Notes: a model not told the origin generated them from the sequence alone. A DNA stretch of 64,000 bases from Actinacidiphila acididurans (GCF_016918855.1 NZ_JADKYB010000003.1:479257-543256); one strand, 5' to 3'. Shown: positions 49,969 to 58,714, counted from the first letter of the stretch. Numbers and translations are program-made.

Positions 49969-50913
49969 TTATCGTGTGCCCGCTTCCGCGGCGTCCTCCG
50001 GTACGACCCGGATGATCGTCTTACCGTGACTGGAGCGGCCGGGCGCGAATGCGGCCGGGGTTTCGGCGAGCGGGCGCACCTCGCCGATGATCGGCTTGAG
50101 CCGGCCGTCCCGCACCCTTTGCGCGAGGTCGGCCAGGCGGGCCCGGTCGGGTTCGACGACGAAGAAGACGGCCCGCCCGTCCTGGGGCCTGACCGTGGGC
50201 GGCGCGGCGATGGTGACGAGGGTGCCGCCGGCCCGTACCAGCGCGGCCGAGCGGTCGAGGATCTCACCGCCGATCACGTCGAACACGACATCGGCTTCTT
50301 CGGTGTCCTCCAGCCGGTCCGCCTCGAGGTCCACGAACACCTCGGCGCCCAGGCCCAGAGCGGTCTCCCGGTCGCGGGCGCGGCCGGTGGCGATCACCCG
50401 CGCCCCCGCCTCCCGGGCGAGCTGCACCGCGATCGACCCCACACTTCCGGCAGCGCCGTGCACCAGGACCGTCTGCCCCGCTGTGAGCCGCCCGTGGTCG
50501 AACAGGCCCTGCCATGCGGTCAGCCCCGAGATCGGCAGCGCGGCCGCCACGGTGTGTCCGACATCCGCGGGCAGCGGGGCCAGATTGCGCGCCTCCACCG
50601 CGGTGTACTCCGCCAGCGACCCGTCGCGGGCCCAGTCCGCCAGGCCGAAGACCCGCTGGCCGACGGTGAGGCCGGTGGTGCCGTACCCCAGTCCGACGAC
50701 AACCCCCGACAACTCGTGTCCCGGAACGCTCGGCGTCCGGTCCCGGCCGGCCCGGTCGGTCCACGTCGCGGGCCAGTCGAGTTCCCCGCGGGTGAATCCC
50801 GCGGCGTGCACCCGCACGATGACGTCGTTCTCGGCGGCGTGCGGATGGGGCAGTTCCGCCAGGGCGAGTCCTCCGACACCGGCATCCCGGTCGCGGACGG
50901 TGATGGCTTGCAT
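49969..50913 (-). CDS. Zinc-independent quinone oxidoreductase (MDR family)
   Basis: 314 residues. Medium-chain dehydrogenase fold without structural zinc: 'VPGHELSGVVVGLGYG', 'VLVHGAAGSVGSIAVQLAR' (NADPH-binding), 'VVFDVIGGEILDRSAALVR'. It resembles QorA-type reductases that use NADPH on quinones or enones. ATG 50913 is chosen because AGAGGA lies 6 bases before it; the ATG two codons earlier abuts that element. An ACGTGGGCCACTT box lies 116 bases upstream and recurs before the AhpD-like gene. Confidence 0.9.
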   Translation of the reverse strand: MQAITVRDRDAGVGGLALAELPHPHAAENDVIVRVHAAGFTRGELDWPATWTDRAGRDRTPSVPGHELSGVVVGLGYGTTGLTVGQRVFGLADWARDGSLAEYTAVEARNLAPLPADVGHTVAAALPISGLTAWQGLFDHGRLTAGQTVLVHGAAGSVGSIAVQLAREAGARVIATGRARDRETALGLGAEVFVDLEADRLEDTEEADVVFDVIGGEILDRSAALVRAGGTLVTIAAPPTVRPQDGRAVFFVVEPDRARLADLAQRVRDGRLKPIIGEVRPLAETPAAFAPGRSSHGKTIIRVVPEDAAEAGTR

Positions 50914-51028
50914 GGGCATTCCTCTGAAAGTTTGAGCAGCGGCAAATCGAGCACACAGATGCCCGCCGGAAGCGGACACGGCACCCGTCACGTCGTCGAC
51001 TCGACCGTATGCCCCGCCCGGTCCATCC

Positions 51029-51041
51029 ACGTGGGCCACTT
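51029..51041. promoter_or_regulatory. ACGTGGGCCACTT motif upstream of the quinone oxidoreductase
   Basis: ACGTGGGCCACTT contains GTGG-G-CCAC. The same 13-mer recurs at 51696-51708, before the next minus-strand gene. A related GCCACTT half-site lies at about 51058-51064. Confidence 0.5.
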
Positions 51042-51186
51042 CTGCGTCAAAGGGATGAGCCACTTGCGGACCGTCGGGGGCTGTGCACCCAGGTGACCCG
51101 TGGAGCCGGTTCGGCTCCCCGGGCCGGCCGGCCCCGGCGGCCCGCGACCCCGACGTCGCGCGGACCGCCGGCAGGGATCGGCGGGA

Positions 51187-51639
51187 TCAGGCCTGCTTGC
51201 GGCTGCCCGGGGGGACGCGGAAGGTCACGCTGAAGCGGTTCCAGGCGTTGATCGACACGATCGCCGCGACGAGGCGGGACAGCTCCTCCTCGTCGAAGTG
51301 GGCCGCGGCGCGCGCGTACACCTCGTCCGGCACGAAGCCGTCGGTGAGCACGGTGACGGCCTCGGTGAGGGCCAGGGCGGCCCGCTCCCTGTCGGTGTAG
51401 AGCCCGTCCACTTCTTCCCAGGCGTTCAGCAGATGGATCCGCTCGTCCGTCTCGCCGGCCTTCTTCGCGTCGTTGATGTGCATGTCCAGGCAGAAGGCAC
51501 ATCGGTTGATCTGCGAGGCGCGGATCTTCACCAGTTCGGCGATCACCGGGTCGACCCCTTCGGCCGCGGCCCGGCTGAAGGCCAGCATCGCCCGGTACGC
51601 CTCGGGCGCCTGCTTCGCGTAGTTCGCTCGCTGTGTCAT
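51187..51639 (-). CDS. AhpD-like/carboxymuconolactone decarboxylase-family protein
   Basis: 150 residues from ATG 51639. All-helical CMD fold with the AhpD-type redox motif CxxC and a following His: 'INRCAFCLDMHINDAKK', then 'LTEAVTVLTDGFVPDEV' and 'LVAAIVSINAWNRFSV'. AhpD-like proteins act as small peroxidase/thiol partners (alkyl hydroperoxide reduction) in actinobacteria. Standing near a quinone reductase and sharing an upstream motif with it, it may belong to the same oxidative or electrophile response. Confidence 0.88.
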   Translation of the reverse strand: MTQRANYAKQAPEAYRAMLAFSRAAAEGVDPVIAELVKIRASQINRCAFCLDMHINDAKKAGETDERIHLLNAWEEVDGLYTDRERAALALTEAVTVLTDGFVPDEVYARAAAHFDEEELSRLVAAIVSINAWNRFSVTFRVPPGSRKQA

Positions 51640-51695
51640 GGGTACGACGCTACGGCGCGATTGACCCGCGGCCGTGTGCCACTCGGGAACCAAAA

Positions 51696-51708
51696 ACGTG
51701 GGCCACTT
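51696..51708. promoter_or_regulatory. ACGTGGGCCACTT motif upstream of the AhpD-like gene
   Basis: Second exact copy of the 13-mer at 51029-51041, 57 bases before the AhpD-like gene start. A looser GTGTGCCACTC occurs at 51674-51684. No regulator gene lies beside either copy. Confidence 0.5.
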
Positions 51709-51734
51709 CGGCCCCGAACGCCGGCTGGACCGGC

Positions 51735-52607
51735 TCAGCGGGGCGGCGGCGTCATGGCCCAGCGGATGGTCCCGGTCAGCGCGTGGCCGGCCAGCCGGAT
51801 CCCGGTCTCCTCCAGCCCGGGCAGCCAGGGCAGGCGCAGCGGGAGGCGGGCCCAGCGGGGGAGGAGGGCGACGGCATTGGCGGCCAGGACGCCGTACGCC
51901 GGGCGCGCGGCCAGCGGCAGCGGCGGCGTCAGGAGCAGGAAACGGGCGGCCTCGCGGGCTTCCGGGGTCGAGCGCAACTCCGGGCGGAAGGCGGCCAGTT
52001 GCCGGGCGAGTTCGGCCTGGTCGCGGGGCGGATCCGGCACGCCGAGAGCGAGCGCGACGCGCGCGGTGTCCGCGACGTAGGCGTCGTACCCGTCCACGTC
52101 CAGGGGCCGGGCCCCGTACCGCTTGTGGGCGCGCAGGAAGCTGTCGGTCTCGGCGGCGTGCACCCAGGCCAGCAGGTGGGGGTCGGACGCGTGGTACGGC
52201 ACGCCCTGCGCGGTGGTGCCCCGCACCCGCTCGTGCACCGCCCGCACCTGGTCCACCGCGTGCTGCGCGTCCTCGGCGGTGCCGAACGTGGTCGTCGCCA
52301 GGAAGGCGGTGGTGCGCTGCAGCCTGCCCCACGGATCGCCCCGGTAGCCGGAGTGCGCCGCGACCGCGGCCATCGCCAGCGGGTGCAGCGACTGCAGCAG
52401 CAGGGCCCGCAGGCCCCCGATGAACATCGACGCGTCACCGTGCACGACGCGGATCGGCCGGTCGGCCTCGAACCAGCGCGGCCCCGGCGCACCATGGATA
52501 CGCGCCCGCCTGGCCGGCCCGCCCGGCCCCGCCACCCTGGCGAACAACTGGGCGCCCAGCCGGTCGCGTACCGCGCCGAGCCCGGGTATCTCCGGAACAG
52601 CCACCAC
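51735..52607 (-). CDS. MpaB-like oxygenase family protein (DUF2236)
   Basis: 290 residues from GTG 52607, all-helical. Family hallmarks are the conserved 'DPWGRLQRTTAFLATTTFG' block, 'YHASDPHLLAWVHAAETDS' with several His, and the helix 'FIGGLRALLLQSLHPLAMA'. Relatives (MpaB, the latex-clearing protein-like and rubber-oxygenase relatives) are haem proteins that cleave or oxidise hydrophobic compounds; haem binding here is by family resemblance only. No substrate clue in the neighbours. Confidence 0.82.
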   Translation of the reverse strand: MVAVPEIPGLGAVRDRLGAQLFARVAGPGGPARRARIHGAPGPRWFEADRPIRVVHGDASMFIGGLRALLLQSLHPLAMAAVAAHSGYRGDPWGRLQRTTAFLATTTFGTAEDAQHAVDQVRAVHERVRGTTAQGVPYHASDPHLLAWVHAAETDSFLRAHKRYGARPLDVDGYDAYVADTARVALALGVPDPPRDQAELARQLAAFRPELRSTPEAREAARFLLLTPPLPLAARPAYGVLAANAVALLPRWARLPLRLPWLPGLEETGIRLAGHALTGTIRWAMTPPPR

Positions 52608-52703
52608 AGCACCACTGTACGGCGCCGCCCCCGGCAGTGGATCACCGCGCGCCCTGTCGCGGGGAGCGGGCGCGGCCGAGCGGGAGCCGTGGCGGCGCGG
52701 GCC

Positions 52704-53102
52704 TCAGCGGGACTGCTCGTCGGCGGCGCGCTGCGCGTTCTTCTCCCTGATGCGCGCCGCCTCCTTGCGGACCTCGGCCTGGGTGGCGCGTTCCCGCTCG
52801 AGCCACTCCGGGCTCTGCTGCTTCAGCGCGTCGATCTGCTCGGTGGTGAGGGGCTCGGTGACGCCGCCGCGGGCCAGGCCCGCGATGGACACGCCCAGTT
52901 TGGCCGCGACGACCGGGCGCGGGTGGGGGCCGTTGCGCCGCAGGTCGACGAGCCACTGGGGCGGGTCGGTCTGGAGCGCGTTCAGTTCGGCCCGGGAGAC
53001 CACGCCCTCCTGGAACTGCGCGGGCGTGGCCTGGAGATACACCCCCAGCTTCTTCGCCGCGGTCGCGGGCTTCATCGTCTGGACGGACTTCTGCGACGTC
53101 AT
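52704..53102 (-). CDS. DUF5997-family protein
   Basis: 132 residues. It starts 'MTSQKSVQTMKPATAAKKL', continues 'GVYLQATPAQFQEGVVSR' and 'DPPQWLVDLRRNGPHPRPV', and ends in a highly charged helix ('RATQAEVRKEAARIREKN'). This is the layout of the actinobacterial DUF5997 family, whose function is unknown. It is divergent from the LysR substrate-binding-like gene; that pairing is common in Streptomyces (from memory), so the two may work together. Confidence 0.8.
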   Translation of the reverse strand: MTSQKSVQTMKPATAAKKLGVYLQATPAQFQEGVVSRAELNALQTDPPQWLVDLRRNGPHPRPVVAAKLGVSIAGLARGGVTEPLTTEQIDALKQQSPEWLERERATQAEVRKEAARIREKNAQRAADEQSR

Positions 53103-53180
53103 GCCGACAAGGGTAACGAGCGCGTGCACTGCCGCTGACCACTGCCGATCGCCCGGCGGGCGGCCCGGTAGCCTTGCCGG

Positions 53181-53972
53181 GTGACCGGTCCGCAGGAATC
53201 CCCCTCCTTCCGCCTCGCCTACGTCCCCGGCGTGACGCCCGCCAAGTGGGTGCGGATCTGGGAGGAACGCAAACCCGACGTCCCCCTGGGCCTGCTGTCC
53301 GTGCCCGCCGCCGAAGCCGCCGGCCTGCTCCGCGAGCGCGGCGCCGACGCGGGCCTGCTGCGGCTGCCCGTCGACCGGACCGAGCTCAGCGCGATCCCCC
53401 TGTACACCGAGACGACGGTGGTCGTGATCCCCAAGGACCACTACGTGGCGGCGGCCGAGGAGGTCGCCGTGGCGGAACTGGCCGAGGAGATCGTGCTGCA
53501 CCCCCTCGACGACACCCTGGACTGGGAGCGGCCGCCGGGTCGCCCGGCGCTGGAGCGGCCGGACACCACGGCCGACGCGATCGAACTGGTGGCGGCGGGC
53601 GTGGGGCTGCTCCTCGTCCCGCAGTCGCTGGCCCGGCTGCACCACCGCAGGGACCTCACCTACCGGCCGGTCACCGACGCCCCGCAGTCCCGGGTCGCCC
53701 TGTCCTGGCCGGAGGACGCGACCACGGACCTGGTCGACGACTTCATCGGCATCGTCCGCGGCCGGACCGTCAACAGCACGCGGGGCCGCTCGGCCCAGAA
53801 CCAGGCGCAGACGCGGGCCGATAAGCAGGCACAGAATCAGGCCCGGAGCCAGCCCCGGAGCCAGGCCGCCGGACCGGCTCGGGCCTCCGCCCCTGCCCGG
53901 TCCAAGGGCAAGCCCGCGGCAGGCACCGCAAAGGGCGGCGCCAAGCGCGGCAAGCCCCGCCGCCGCTCGTAG
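53181..53972 (+). CDS. LysR-type effector-binding domain protein without DNA-binding domain, with basic tail
   Basis: About 263 residues from GTG 53181. The core (~residues 10-190) is a type-2 periplasmic-binding fold as in LysR regulators ('LAYVPGVTPAKWVRIWEER', 'PLYTETTVVVIPKDHYVAA', 'IELVAAGVGLLLVPQSLA'). No helix-turn-helix is present. The last ~70 residues are a disordered basic tail of Arg, Lys, Ala, Gln and Ser repeats that could bind nucleic acid. Divergent from DUF5997; together they may form a ligand-sensing pair not using LysR DNA binding. Confidence 0.8.
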   Translation: MTGPQESPSFRLAYVPGVTPAKWVRIWEERKPDVPLGLLSVPAAEAAGLLRERGADAGLLRLPVDRTELSAIPLYTETTVVVIPKDHYVAAAEEVAVAELAEEIVLHPLDDTLDWERPPGRPALERPDTTADAIELVAAGVGLLLVPQSLARLHHRRDLTYRPVTDAPQSRVALSWPEDATTDLVDDFIGIVRGRTVNSTRGRSAQNQAQTRADKQAQNQARSQPRSQAAGPARASAPARSKGKPAAGTAKGGAKRGKPRRRS

Positions 53973-54014
53973 AGGGCAGTCAGACCGCGCGGAGCCGGCC
54001 CGCCGGCGCCGCGC

Positions 54015-54260
54015 TCAGCGCAGGTGGACCAGCACCCGGCCGGTGTTGGTCGCGTCGGTCTCCACCCGGACGTAGAGCTTCTTCATGTGTTTCTGCGCCA
54101 GGACGGCCAGCACCCGCTGCTTGAGCCGTCCCGTTCCCTTGCCCGGGATGATCTGCACGACGTCGACCCCGGTCGCGGCGGCCTTGAAGAGGGTCTGGCG
54201 CAGCGCCATGTCGATGTCGCGGTCGTTGCGGAAGATCGGGTGGAGATCCAGCGTGAGCAG
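54015..54260 (-). CDS. Smr-domain (MutS2 C-terminal-like) protein, probable CTG start
   Basis: 81 residues, an almost complete small Smr domain: 'LTLDLHPIFRNDRDID', 'LRQTLFKAAATGVDVV', the loop 'QIIPGKGTGRLKQRV' (HGxGxG-like), and 'YVRVETDATNTGRVLVHL'. Smr domains nick or bind branched DNA/RNA. The conserved sequence begins before the first internal ATG (54209). The only codon with a ribosome site (GGAGG at 54269-54273, spacing 8) is a CTG at 54258-54260, and an in-frame TGA lies further upstream. A CTG start is unusual and should be treated as provisional. Confidence 0.65.
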   Translation of the reverse strand: MLTLDLHPIFRNDRDIDMALRQTLFKAAATGVDVVQIIPGKGTGRLKQRVLAVLAQKHMKKLYVRVETDATNTGRVLVHLR

Positions 54261-54406
54261 GGCGATCGCCTCCGTTGCGCTTCGTCACGGGCCGACGCCG
54301 GGTCCCCGTGGGTCGGTACGGTCGCAGCGTACGTCCTCCTCCGGTCCGCCGTCCCCGCGCGAGTGCTGCGATCCGCCGCATACCTACCGGCGAAGGCGAG
54401 CCGGCC

Positions 54407-55153
54407 TCACGACCGTCCGGCATCGCGCTCGCGCAGCCAGCGCTCGAAGTCCACCGCCACGATGCGCTCGTCGTGCACGCCGGCCGCTTCGTCGGACGCC
54501 AGCCAGACCACGGGCGGCCCCATCACCTCGGGCGCCAGGAAACCGTGCCCCTCGGACACGGCGTCGGGCGGGAGCATGCCGGTGACCGTGGCGCCGCCGG
54601 GCAGCAGCAGGTTGACGGTGACACCGGTGCCCCGCAGGTCGGCGGCCATCACCCGGGACAGCGCCTCGCTGCCGGCTCGCGACGGCCCGTACGGCACGAA
54701 CCCGGCCCGCCGCATGGTCGACTCGTTCACCGAGACGTTGACGATACGGCCGCCGCCCGCGGCCAGCATCCGGGGCGCGACCTCCCGCGCCACCAGGAAG
54801 TACCCGGTCAGGTTGGTCTCGACCACGGCCCGGAAGCCGTCGGCCGGCACTTCCCAGAAACCCTGCGGCCGCGTCATGAAGCGCGGATTCACCGTCCGCA
54901 TCCCGATCCCGGCGTTGTTCACCAGCATGTCGATCCCGCCCAGCCGCGACCACACCTGCTCCACCGCCCGGGCCACCGACGCCTCGTCCCGCACGTCCAG
55001 CTCGATGCCGATCGCTCCGGGCAGTTCGCCCGCGACCGTTTCCGCCCGCCGCGCGGACCGCCCGGTCAGCGCCACGGTCGCTCCCACCCCGGCCAGCGCG
55101 GCGGCCATGGCCCGCCCCAGCCCGCTCGTCCCGCCGGTCACCAGCGCCCTCAT
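54407..55153 (-). CDS. Short-chain dehydrogenase with Lys-to-Arg change in the active site
   Basis: 248 residues. Cofactor loop TGGTSGLG at residues 7-14, 'LVNNAGIGM', catalytic Ser in 'IVNVSVNEST'. The normally invariant YxxxK is YGPSR here, so the catalytic Lys is Arg. The C-terminal part ('NLLLPGGATVTGMLPPD', 'VVWLASDEAAGVHDERIVA') is otherwise typical of SDRs. It may still be a weak reductase, or a non-classical or non-enzymatic SDR. It lies alone between the Smr gene and the P450. Confidence 0.85.
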   Translation of the reverse strand: MRALVTGGTSGLGRAMAAALAGVGATVALTGRSARRAETVAGELPGAIGIELDVRDEASVARAVEQVWSRLGGIDMLVNNAGIGMRTVNPRFMTRPQGFWEVPADGFRAVVETNLTGYFLVAREVAPRMLAAGGGRIVNVSVNESTMRRAGFVPYGPSRAGSEALSRVMAADLRGTGVTVNLLLPGGATVTGMLPPDAVSEGHGFLAPEVMGPPVVWLASDEAAGVHDERIVAVDFERWLRERDAGRS

Positions 55154-55478
55154 CGGTCCACCTCCGTGATCGCGTCACCCACGACCGCGACGCTAGGACC
55201 TGGAGTCCGCTCGAAGCCAAACCGCGCGTTCGCCGGGCCGCGCCGCGCGGGGACCGCCCCGGTCCGGTACGGCGACTTCAGGGGCGCACAAGGGGCGCCG
55301 GGGGCGTGCGCTCCGGGGCGTTGAATGCCCGCGTTCCTCTTCTCTGCGCCCTTACCGGCGGCATGTGTCGGTCCTTTGCTGTACGAGTGCGTCGCACGCG
55401 CGTACGACGTCAAGGCCGTACGCCTCCGCGTACGACGTCAGCACGTCCGTCCCGTCCCCCGAACCGCAGGAGGAGCGT
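55154..55478. other. Upstream region of the P450 with a 14-bp direct repeat
   Basis: No gene seen. CGCGTACGACGTCA occurs at 55399-55412 and 55427-55440, 28 bases apart, about 40-80 bases before the P450 start; GTACGA also occurs at 55381. These may be regulator sites. Confidence 0.45.
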
Positions 55479-56744
55479 ATGAGCCTGATCCACTCGGCCC
55501 CCATCGTCCTGGACGTCAAGGGCAGCGACATCCACGGCGAAGGCGCCCGCATCCGGGAGCACGGGCCGGCCACGCCGGTGGAACTGCCCGGCGGCGTGGT
55601 GGCCTGGTCGATCACGGAGCCGCAGTTACTGAAGGACCTGCTGACCGACCCCCGCGTCTCCAAGCACGCCCCGAAGCACTGGCCGGCGTTCGTGGCCGGG
55701 GAGATCTCGCCCGAGTGGCCGCTGTACATGTGGGTGGCGGGCAAGAACATGTTCACCGCGTACGGCGAGAACCACACCCGCCTGCGCAAGCTGGTCGCCC
55801 CGGCCTTCACCGCCCGCCGCACCCGCAGCCTGCGCCCGCGGATCGAGGAGATCACCGCCCGGCTGCTCGACGACCTCGCCGCGGAGCCCCCCGGCGACGC
55901 GCAGGACCTGCGGGAACGGTTCTGCTACCCGCTGCCGATCGAAGTGATATGCGAGCTGATGGGCGTGCCCGAGCAGTACCGGCCGGGCCTGCGCGAGTGC
56001 GTGGACGGATTCTTCGACACCACCATCAAGCCGGAGGAGGCCGAGGCCAACATCGGCCGCATGCACGCGATCCTCGCCGACCTCGTCGCTCTGCGCCGCT
56101 CCGAGCCGGGCGACGACCTGACCAGTCTGCTCATCGCGGCCCGCGCCGACGACGGCGCCCGGCTGAGCGAGGAAGAGCTGATCGACACCCTGCTGACGGT
56201 CATCTCCGCGGGCCACGAGACCACCGCCAACCTCCTCGACCACGGCATCGTGCACGCCCTCACCCACCCCGACCAGCTCGCCGGCATCCGCGAGGGCCGC
56301 CTGACCTGGACGGACTTCATCGAGGAGACCTTGCGGCTGGAGGCCCCCGTCCCGCACCTCCCGCTGCGGTTCGCCGTCGAGGAGATCGACCTGTCCGACC
56401 GGGCCGGCGTCGTCATCCGCCAGGGCGACCCGATCCTGGCGTCCTTCGCGGCAGCCAACCGCCACGCGGACTGGCACGGCGACACCGCCGACACCTTCGA
56501 CCCGCTGCGCGCCCACCAGGCCCACCTCGCCTTCGGCTACGGCACCCACCTGTGCATCGGTGCGCCCCTGGGCCGGCTGGAGGCCGGCATCGCGCTCCCC
56601 GCGCTCTTCGACCGCTTCCCGGACATGCGGCTGGCGCTGCCCGCCGACCAGCTCCGCCCGCTGGCCACCTTCGTCTCCAACGGCCACATGGAACTGCCCG
56701 TCCTGCTCCACGCCGGTCACGCCGCGCCTTCGGCGGACGCCTGA
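55479..56744 (+). CDS. Cytochrome P450
   Basis: 421 residues from ATG 55479, with GGAGGAG 4 bases upstream. P450 landmarks: I-helix oxygen-activation '[13 protein letters not shown]', ExxR in '[11 protein letters not shown]', and the haem loop '[17 protein letters not shown]' with ligand Cys359. Soluble actinobacterial P450s need ferredoxin and a reductase; none is adjacent, so electrons must come from elsewhere. A TTA codon at 55626-55628 (codon 50) predicts dependence on bldA tRNA. Substrate unknown. A 14-bp direct repeat lies upstream. Confidence 0.93.
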   Translation: MSLIHSAPIVLDVKGSDIHGEGARIREHGPATPVELPGGVVAWSITEPQLLKDLLTDPRVSKHAPKHWPAFVAGEISPEWPLYMWVAGKNMFTAYGENHTRLRKLVAPAFTARRTRSLRPRIEEITARLLDDLAAEPPGDAQDLRERFCYPLPIEVICELMGVPEQYRPGLRECVDGFFDTTIKPEEAEANIGRMHAILADLVALRRSEPGDDLTSLLIAARADDGARLSEEELIDTLLTVISAGHETTANLLDHGIVHALTHPDQLAGIREGRLTWTDFIEETLRLEAPVPHLPLRFAVEEIDLSDRAGVVIRQGDPILASFAAANRHADWHGDTADTFDPLRAHQAHLAFGYGTHLCIGAPLGRLEAGIALPALFDRFPDMRLALPADQLRPLATFVSNGHMELPVLLHAGHAAPSADA

Positions 56745-56820
56745 CCCGTACGAGCCCGGCGAGCGAGCGCCGGCGCCTGCTCGGCGGGGCTGTGGCGCCG
56801 GTCCGCCCGGGTCCCGTCGG

Positions 56821-57603
56821 TCAGGCGCCGGCGCCGCCGTCCACCGGCACGATCGCTCCGGTCACCATCGAGGCCCGGTCGCTGAGCAGCCACGCGGCCA
56901 CCTCGGCGACCTCGTGGGGCTCGGCCATCCGGCCGAGCGGGATGCTCGCGTTGATCCGGTCGATGACGCCCGGGGACGCCGCCTCCCAGGCGTCGATCAT
57001 TTCCGTCGCGGTGCCGCCGGGGGTGATGCCGTTCACCCGGACACCCTGCGGCCCCCAGGTCACGGCGGCGGTCTCGGTGATGCTGTTGAGCGCGCGCTTC
57101 ATCGCGCCGTACGCGGGCAGAGCGGGGTTCGCGCGGCGGCTGCCGATGCTCGAGGTGTTGACGATCGCCCCACCACTGCCACGGCGCATGAGCGCGGCCT
57201 CGGCCGTCATCGCGGTCCAGTGCGCGCGGAAGTTCACCGCGAACTGCTGCTCGATGTCCTCCTCGCTGGTCGTGTCGAGCGGGCCGGGGTGCTGGATCGC
57301 CGCGGCGTTGTTGAACGCGCCGTCGAGCCGTCCGTGCAGCTCCTCGACGCGGTCGATCGCCGCGCCGATGCTCGCGCGGTCGGCGAGGTCGACCGTCACG
57401 GCGTCCGCGACGCCGCCTTCGGCGCGGATCTCGGTGACGATCCGCTGGAGGGCGTCGGTGCTGCGGGCGGCGAGCACGACGGCGGCGCCCTCGCGGGCGA
57501 AGAGCCGGGCGGCGGCCGCCCCTATGCCCCGGCTGGCGCCGGTGATGAACACGACCTTGCCGGTGAGCAGGCCGATGGGTGCGATGTCGATGTTGTTCGT
57601 CAT
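56821..57603 (-). CDS. Short-chain dehydrogenase (MmyB-regulator partner)
   Basis: 260 residues. TGASRGIG near residue 21, 'GAFNNAAAIQHPG', Ser in 'IVNTSSIGSR', and catalytic Tyr-Lys in 'AYGAMKRALNSI'; the ending 'MVTGAIVPVDGGAGA' is typical. NAD(P)(H)-dependent, substrate unknown. It is divergent (86 bases) from an XRE/MmyB-type regulator at 57690; such SDR/MmyB pairs are frequent in Streptomyces (from memory), and the regulator is probably its repressor. Confidence 0.9.
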   Translation of the reverse strand: MTNNIDIAPIGLLTGKVVFITGASRGIGAAAARLFAREGAAVVLAARSTDALQRIVTEIRAEGGVADAVTVDLADRASIGAAIDRVEELHGRLDGAFNNAAAIQHPGPLDTTSEEDIEQQFAVNFRAHWTAMTAEAALMRRGSGGAIVNTSSIGSRRANPALPAYGAMKRALNSITETAAVTWGPQGVRVNGITPGGTATEMIDAWEAASPGVIDRINASIPLGRMAEPHEVAEVAAWLLSDRASMVTGAIVPVDGGAGA

Positions 57604-57637
57604 GGCGCCAGTGTCGGATCGGCGTGCGGACCGGATG

Positions 57638-57679
57638 CAGGCACAGGCAGTACCAGGATCCGCCGCCGGGCGGCAGGCA
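57638..57679. promoter_or_regulatory. Three CAGGCA boxes between SDR and MmyB-type regulator
   Basis: CAGGCA at 57638, 57644 (tandem) and 57674 in the 86-base divergent gap. Candidate binding boxes of the regulator. Confidence 0.4.
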
Positions 57680-57689
57680 GACTTGAGGT

Positions 57690-58547
57690 ATGGACAAGCA
57701 GGAGTTCGGGGCGTTCCTCCGCAGCCGTCGCGAGCGGCTGCGGCCGCAGGACGTAGGCCTTCCCTCGGGCTCGCGGCGCCGGACACCGGGTCTGCGCCGC
57801 GAGGAGGTGGCGGTCCTCGCGCACATTTCCACCGAGTACTACGTCCGGCTGGAGCAGGCCAGGGCGCCGCGGCCCTCCGGCGAGGTCCTCGCCGGGATCG
57901 CGGGCGCGCTGCGGCTCACGGACGCCGAGTCCGACCACCTCCACCTCCTCGCGGGCACCGCGCCGAGCCGCACCGGACGGCACCGGCGCGACGTCCGCCC
58001 GAGCATCCTCACGCTCCTCGAGCGGCTGCCGCAGACGGCCGCATTCGTCATATCCGCCACGTTCGAAGTGCTCGCCTGGAACGACCTCGCGGCCGCGCTC
58101 ATGGAGGACTTCGCCGATCGCGCCCCGCAGGACCGCAATCTCGCCCGCCGCGCGTTCCTCGGTCCGGCGCGCGAAGAGACGACGCTGTACGGGGTCTCCG
58201 ACGCCGCGGAGTTCCGGCACCACGTCGTCATGGGACTGCGATCCACCCTCGCCCGCTACCCGTCCGACCCCGCGGTCACCGAACTCGTCGACGAACTCCG
58301 CGACGGCAGCCCCGAGTTCGCCCGGCTCTGGGAGCGGCACGACGTGCAGGCCCCGCCGATGCTCACGAAGACCTTCCACCATCCGGTGGTCGGGGACGTC
58401 ACCGTCGACTGCGACTCGCTCGCGCTCACGGACCGCGACCAGCACCTCGTGCTCTACAGCGCGCCCGCGGGATCCCCTGCCGCCGAGGCGCTGGCGCTGC
58501 TGAACGTCCTCGGAACCGAGGCCGTCCACGCGAGCGGATCGCTCTGA
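57690..58547 (+). CDS. XRE-family regulator with MmyB-like ligand domain
   Basis: 285 residues. The N-terminal helix-turn-helix ('EFGAFLRSRRERLRPQDVG', 'RRTPGLRREEVAVLAHIST', 'EYYVRLEQARAPRPSGEVL') is followed by a PAS-like MmyB domain with the 'ISATFEVLAWNDLAAAL' core and 'FHHPVVGDVTVDCDSLAL' strand, where MmyB relatives bind lipid or fatty acid ligands (family knowledge). It is divergent from an SDR gene and likely controls it in response to a lipid-like signal. Confidence 0.88.
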   Translation: MDKQEFGAFLRSRRERLRPQDVGLPSGSRRRTPGLRREEVAVLAHISTEYYVRLEQARAPRPSGEVLAGIAGALRLTDAESDHLHLLAGTAPSRTGRHRRDVRPSILTLLERLPQTAAFVISATFEVLAWNDLAAALMEDFADRAPQDRNLARRAFLGPAREETTLYGVSDAAEFRHHVVMGLRSTLARYPSDPAVTELVDELRDGSPEFARLWERHDVQAPPMLTKTFHHPVVGDVTVDCDSLALTDRDQHLVLYSAPAGSPAAEALALLNVLGTEAVHASGSL

Positions 58548-58714
58548 CGCGGCTCCCCGGGCCGTTCGGCCCACCCGGCCGGGACGGTGTGCCCATGCGG
58601 GGGAGTGGAAGACGGCGCAGGCTGGAGACGTGCGAAGGGTCCCGTCCGGGCCCGGGGGCCGTGCGCGGCACGCCGGGCGGGAGGGGCCGGCTGCCGAGCG
58701 AGGAAGAGGGTCCG

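Noticed and set aside
55325..58714. A 1,488-codon + frame that would join several proteins upstream of the alcohol dehydrogenase
   Set aside because: Only its last part (58715-59791) is protein-like; the rest overlaps the P450, SDR and MmyB genes in other frames.
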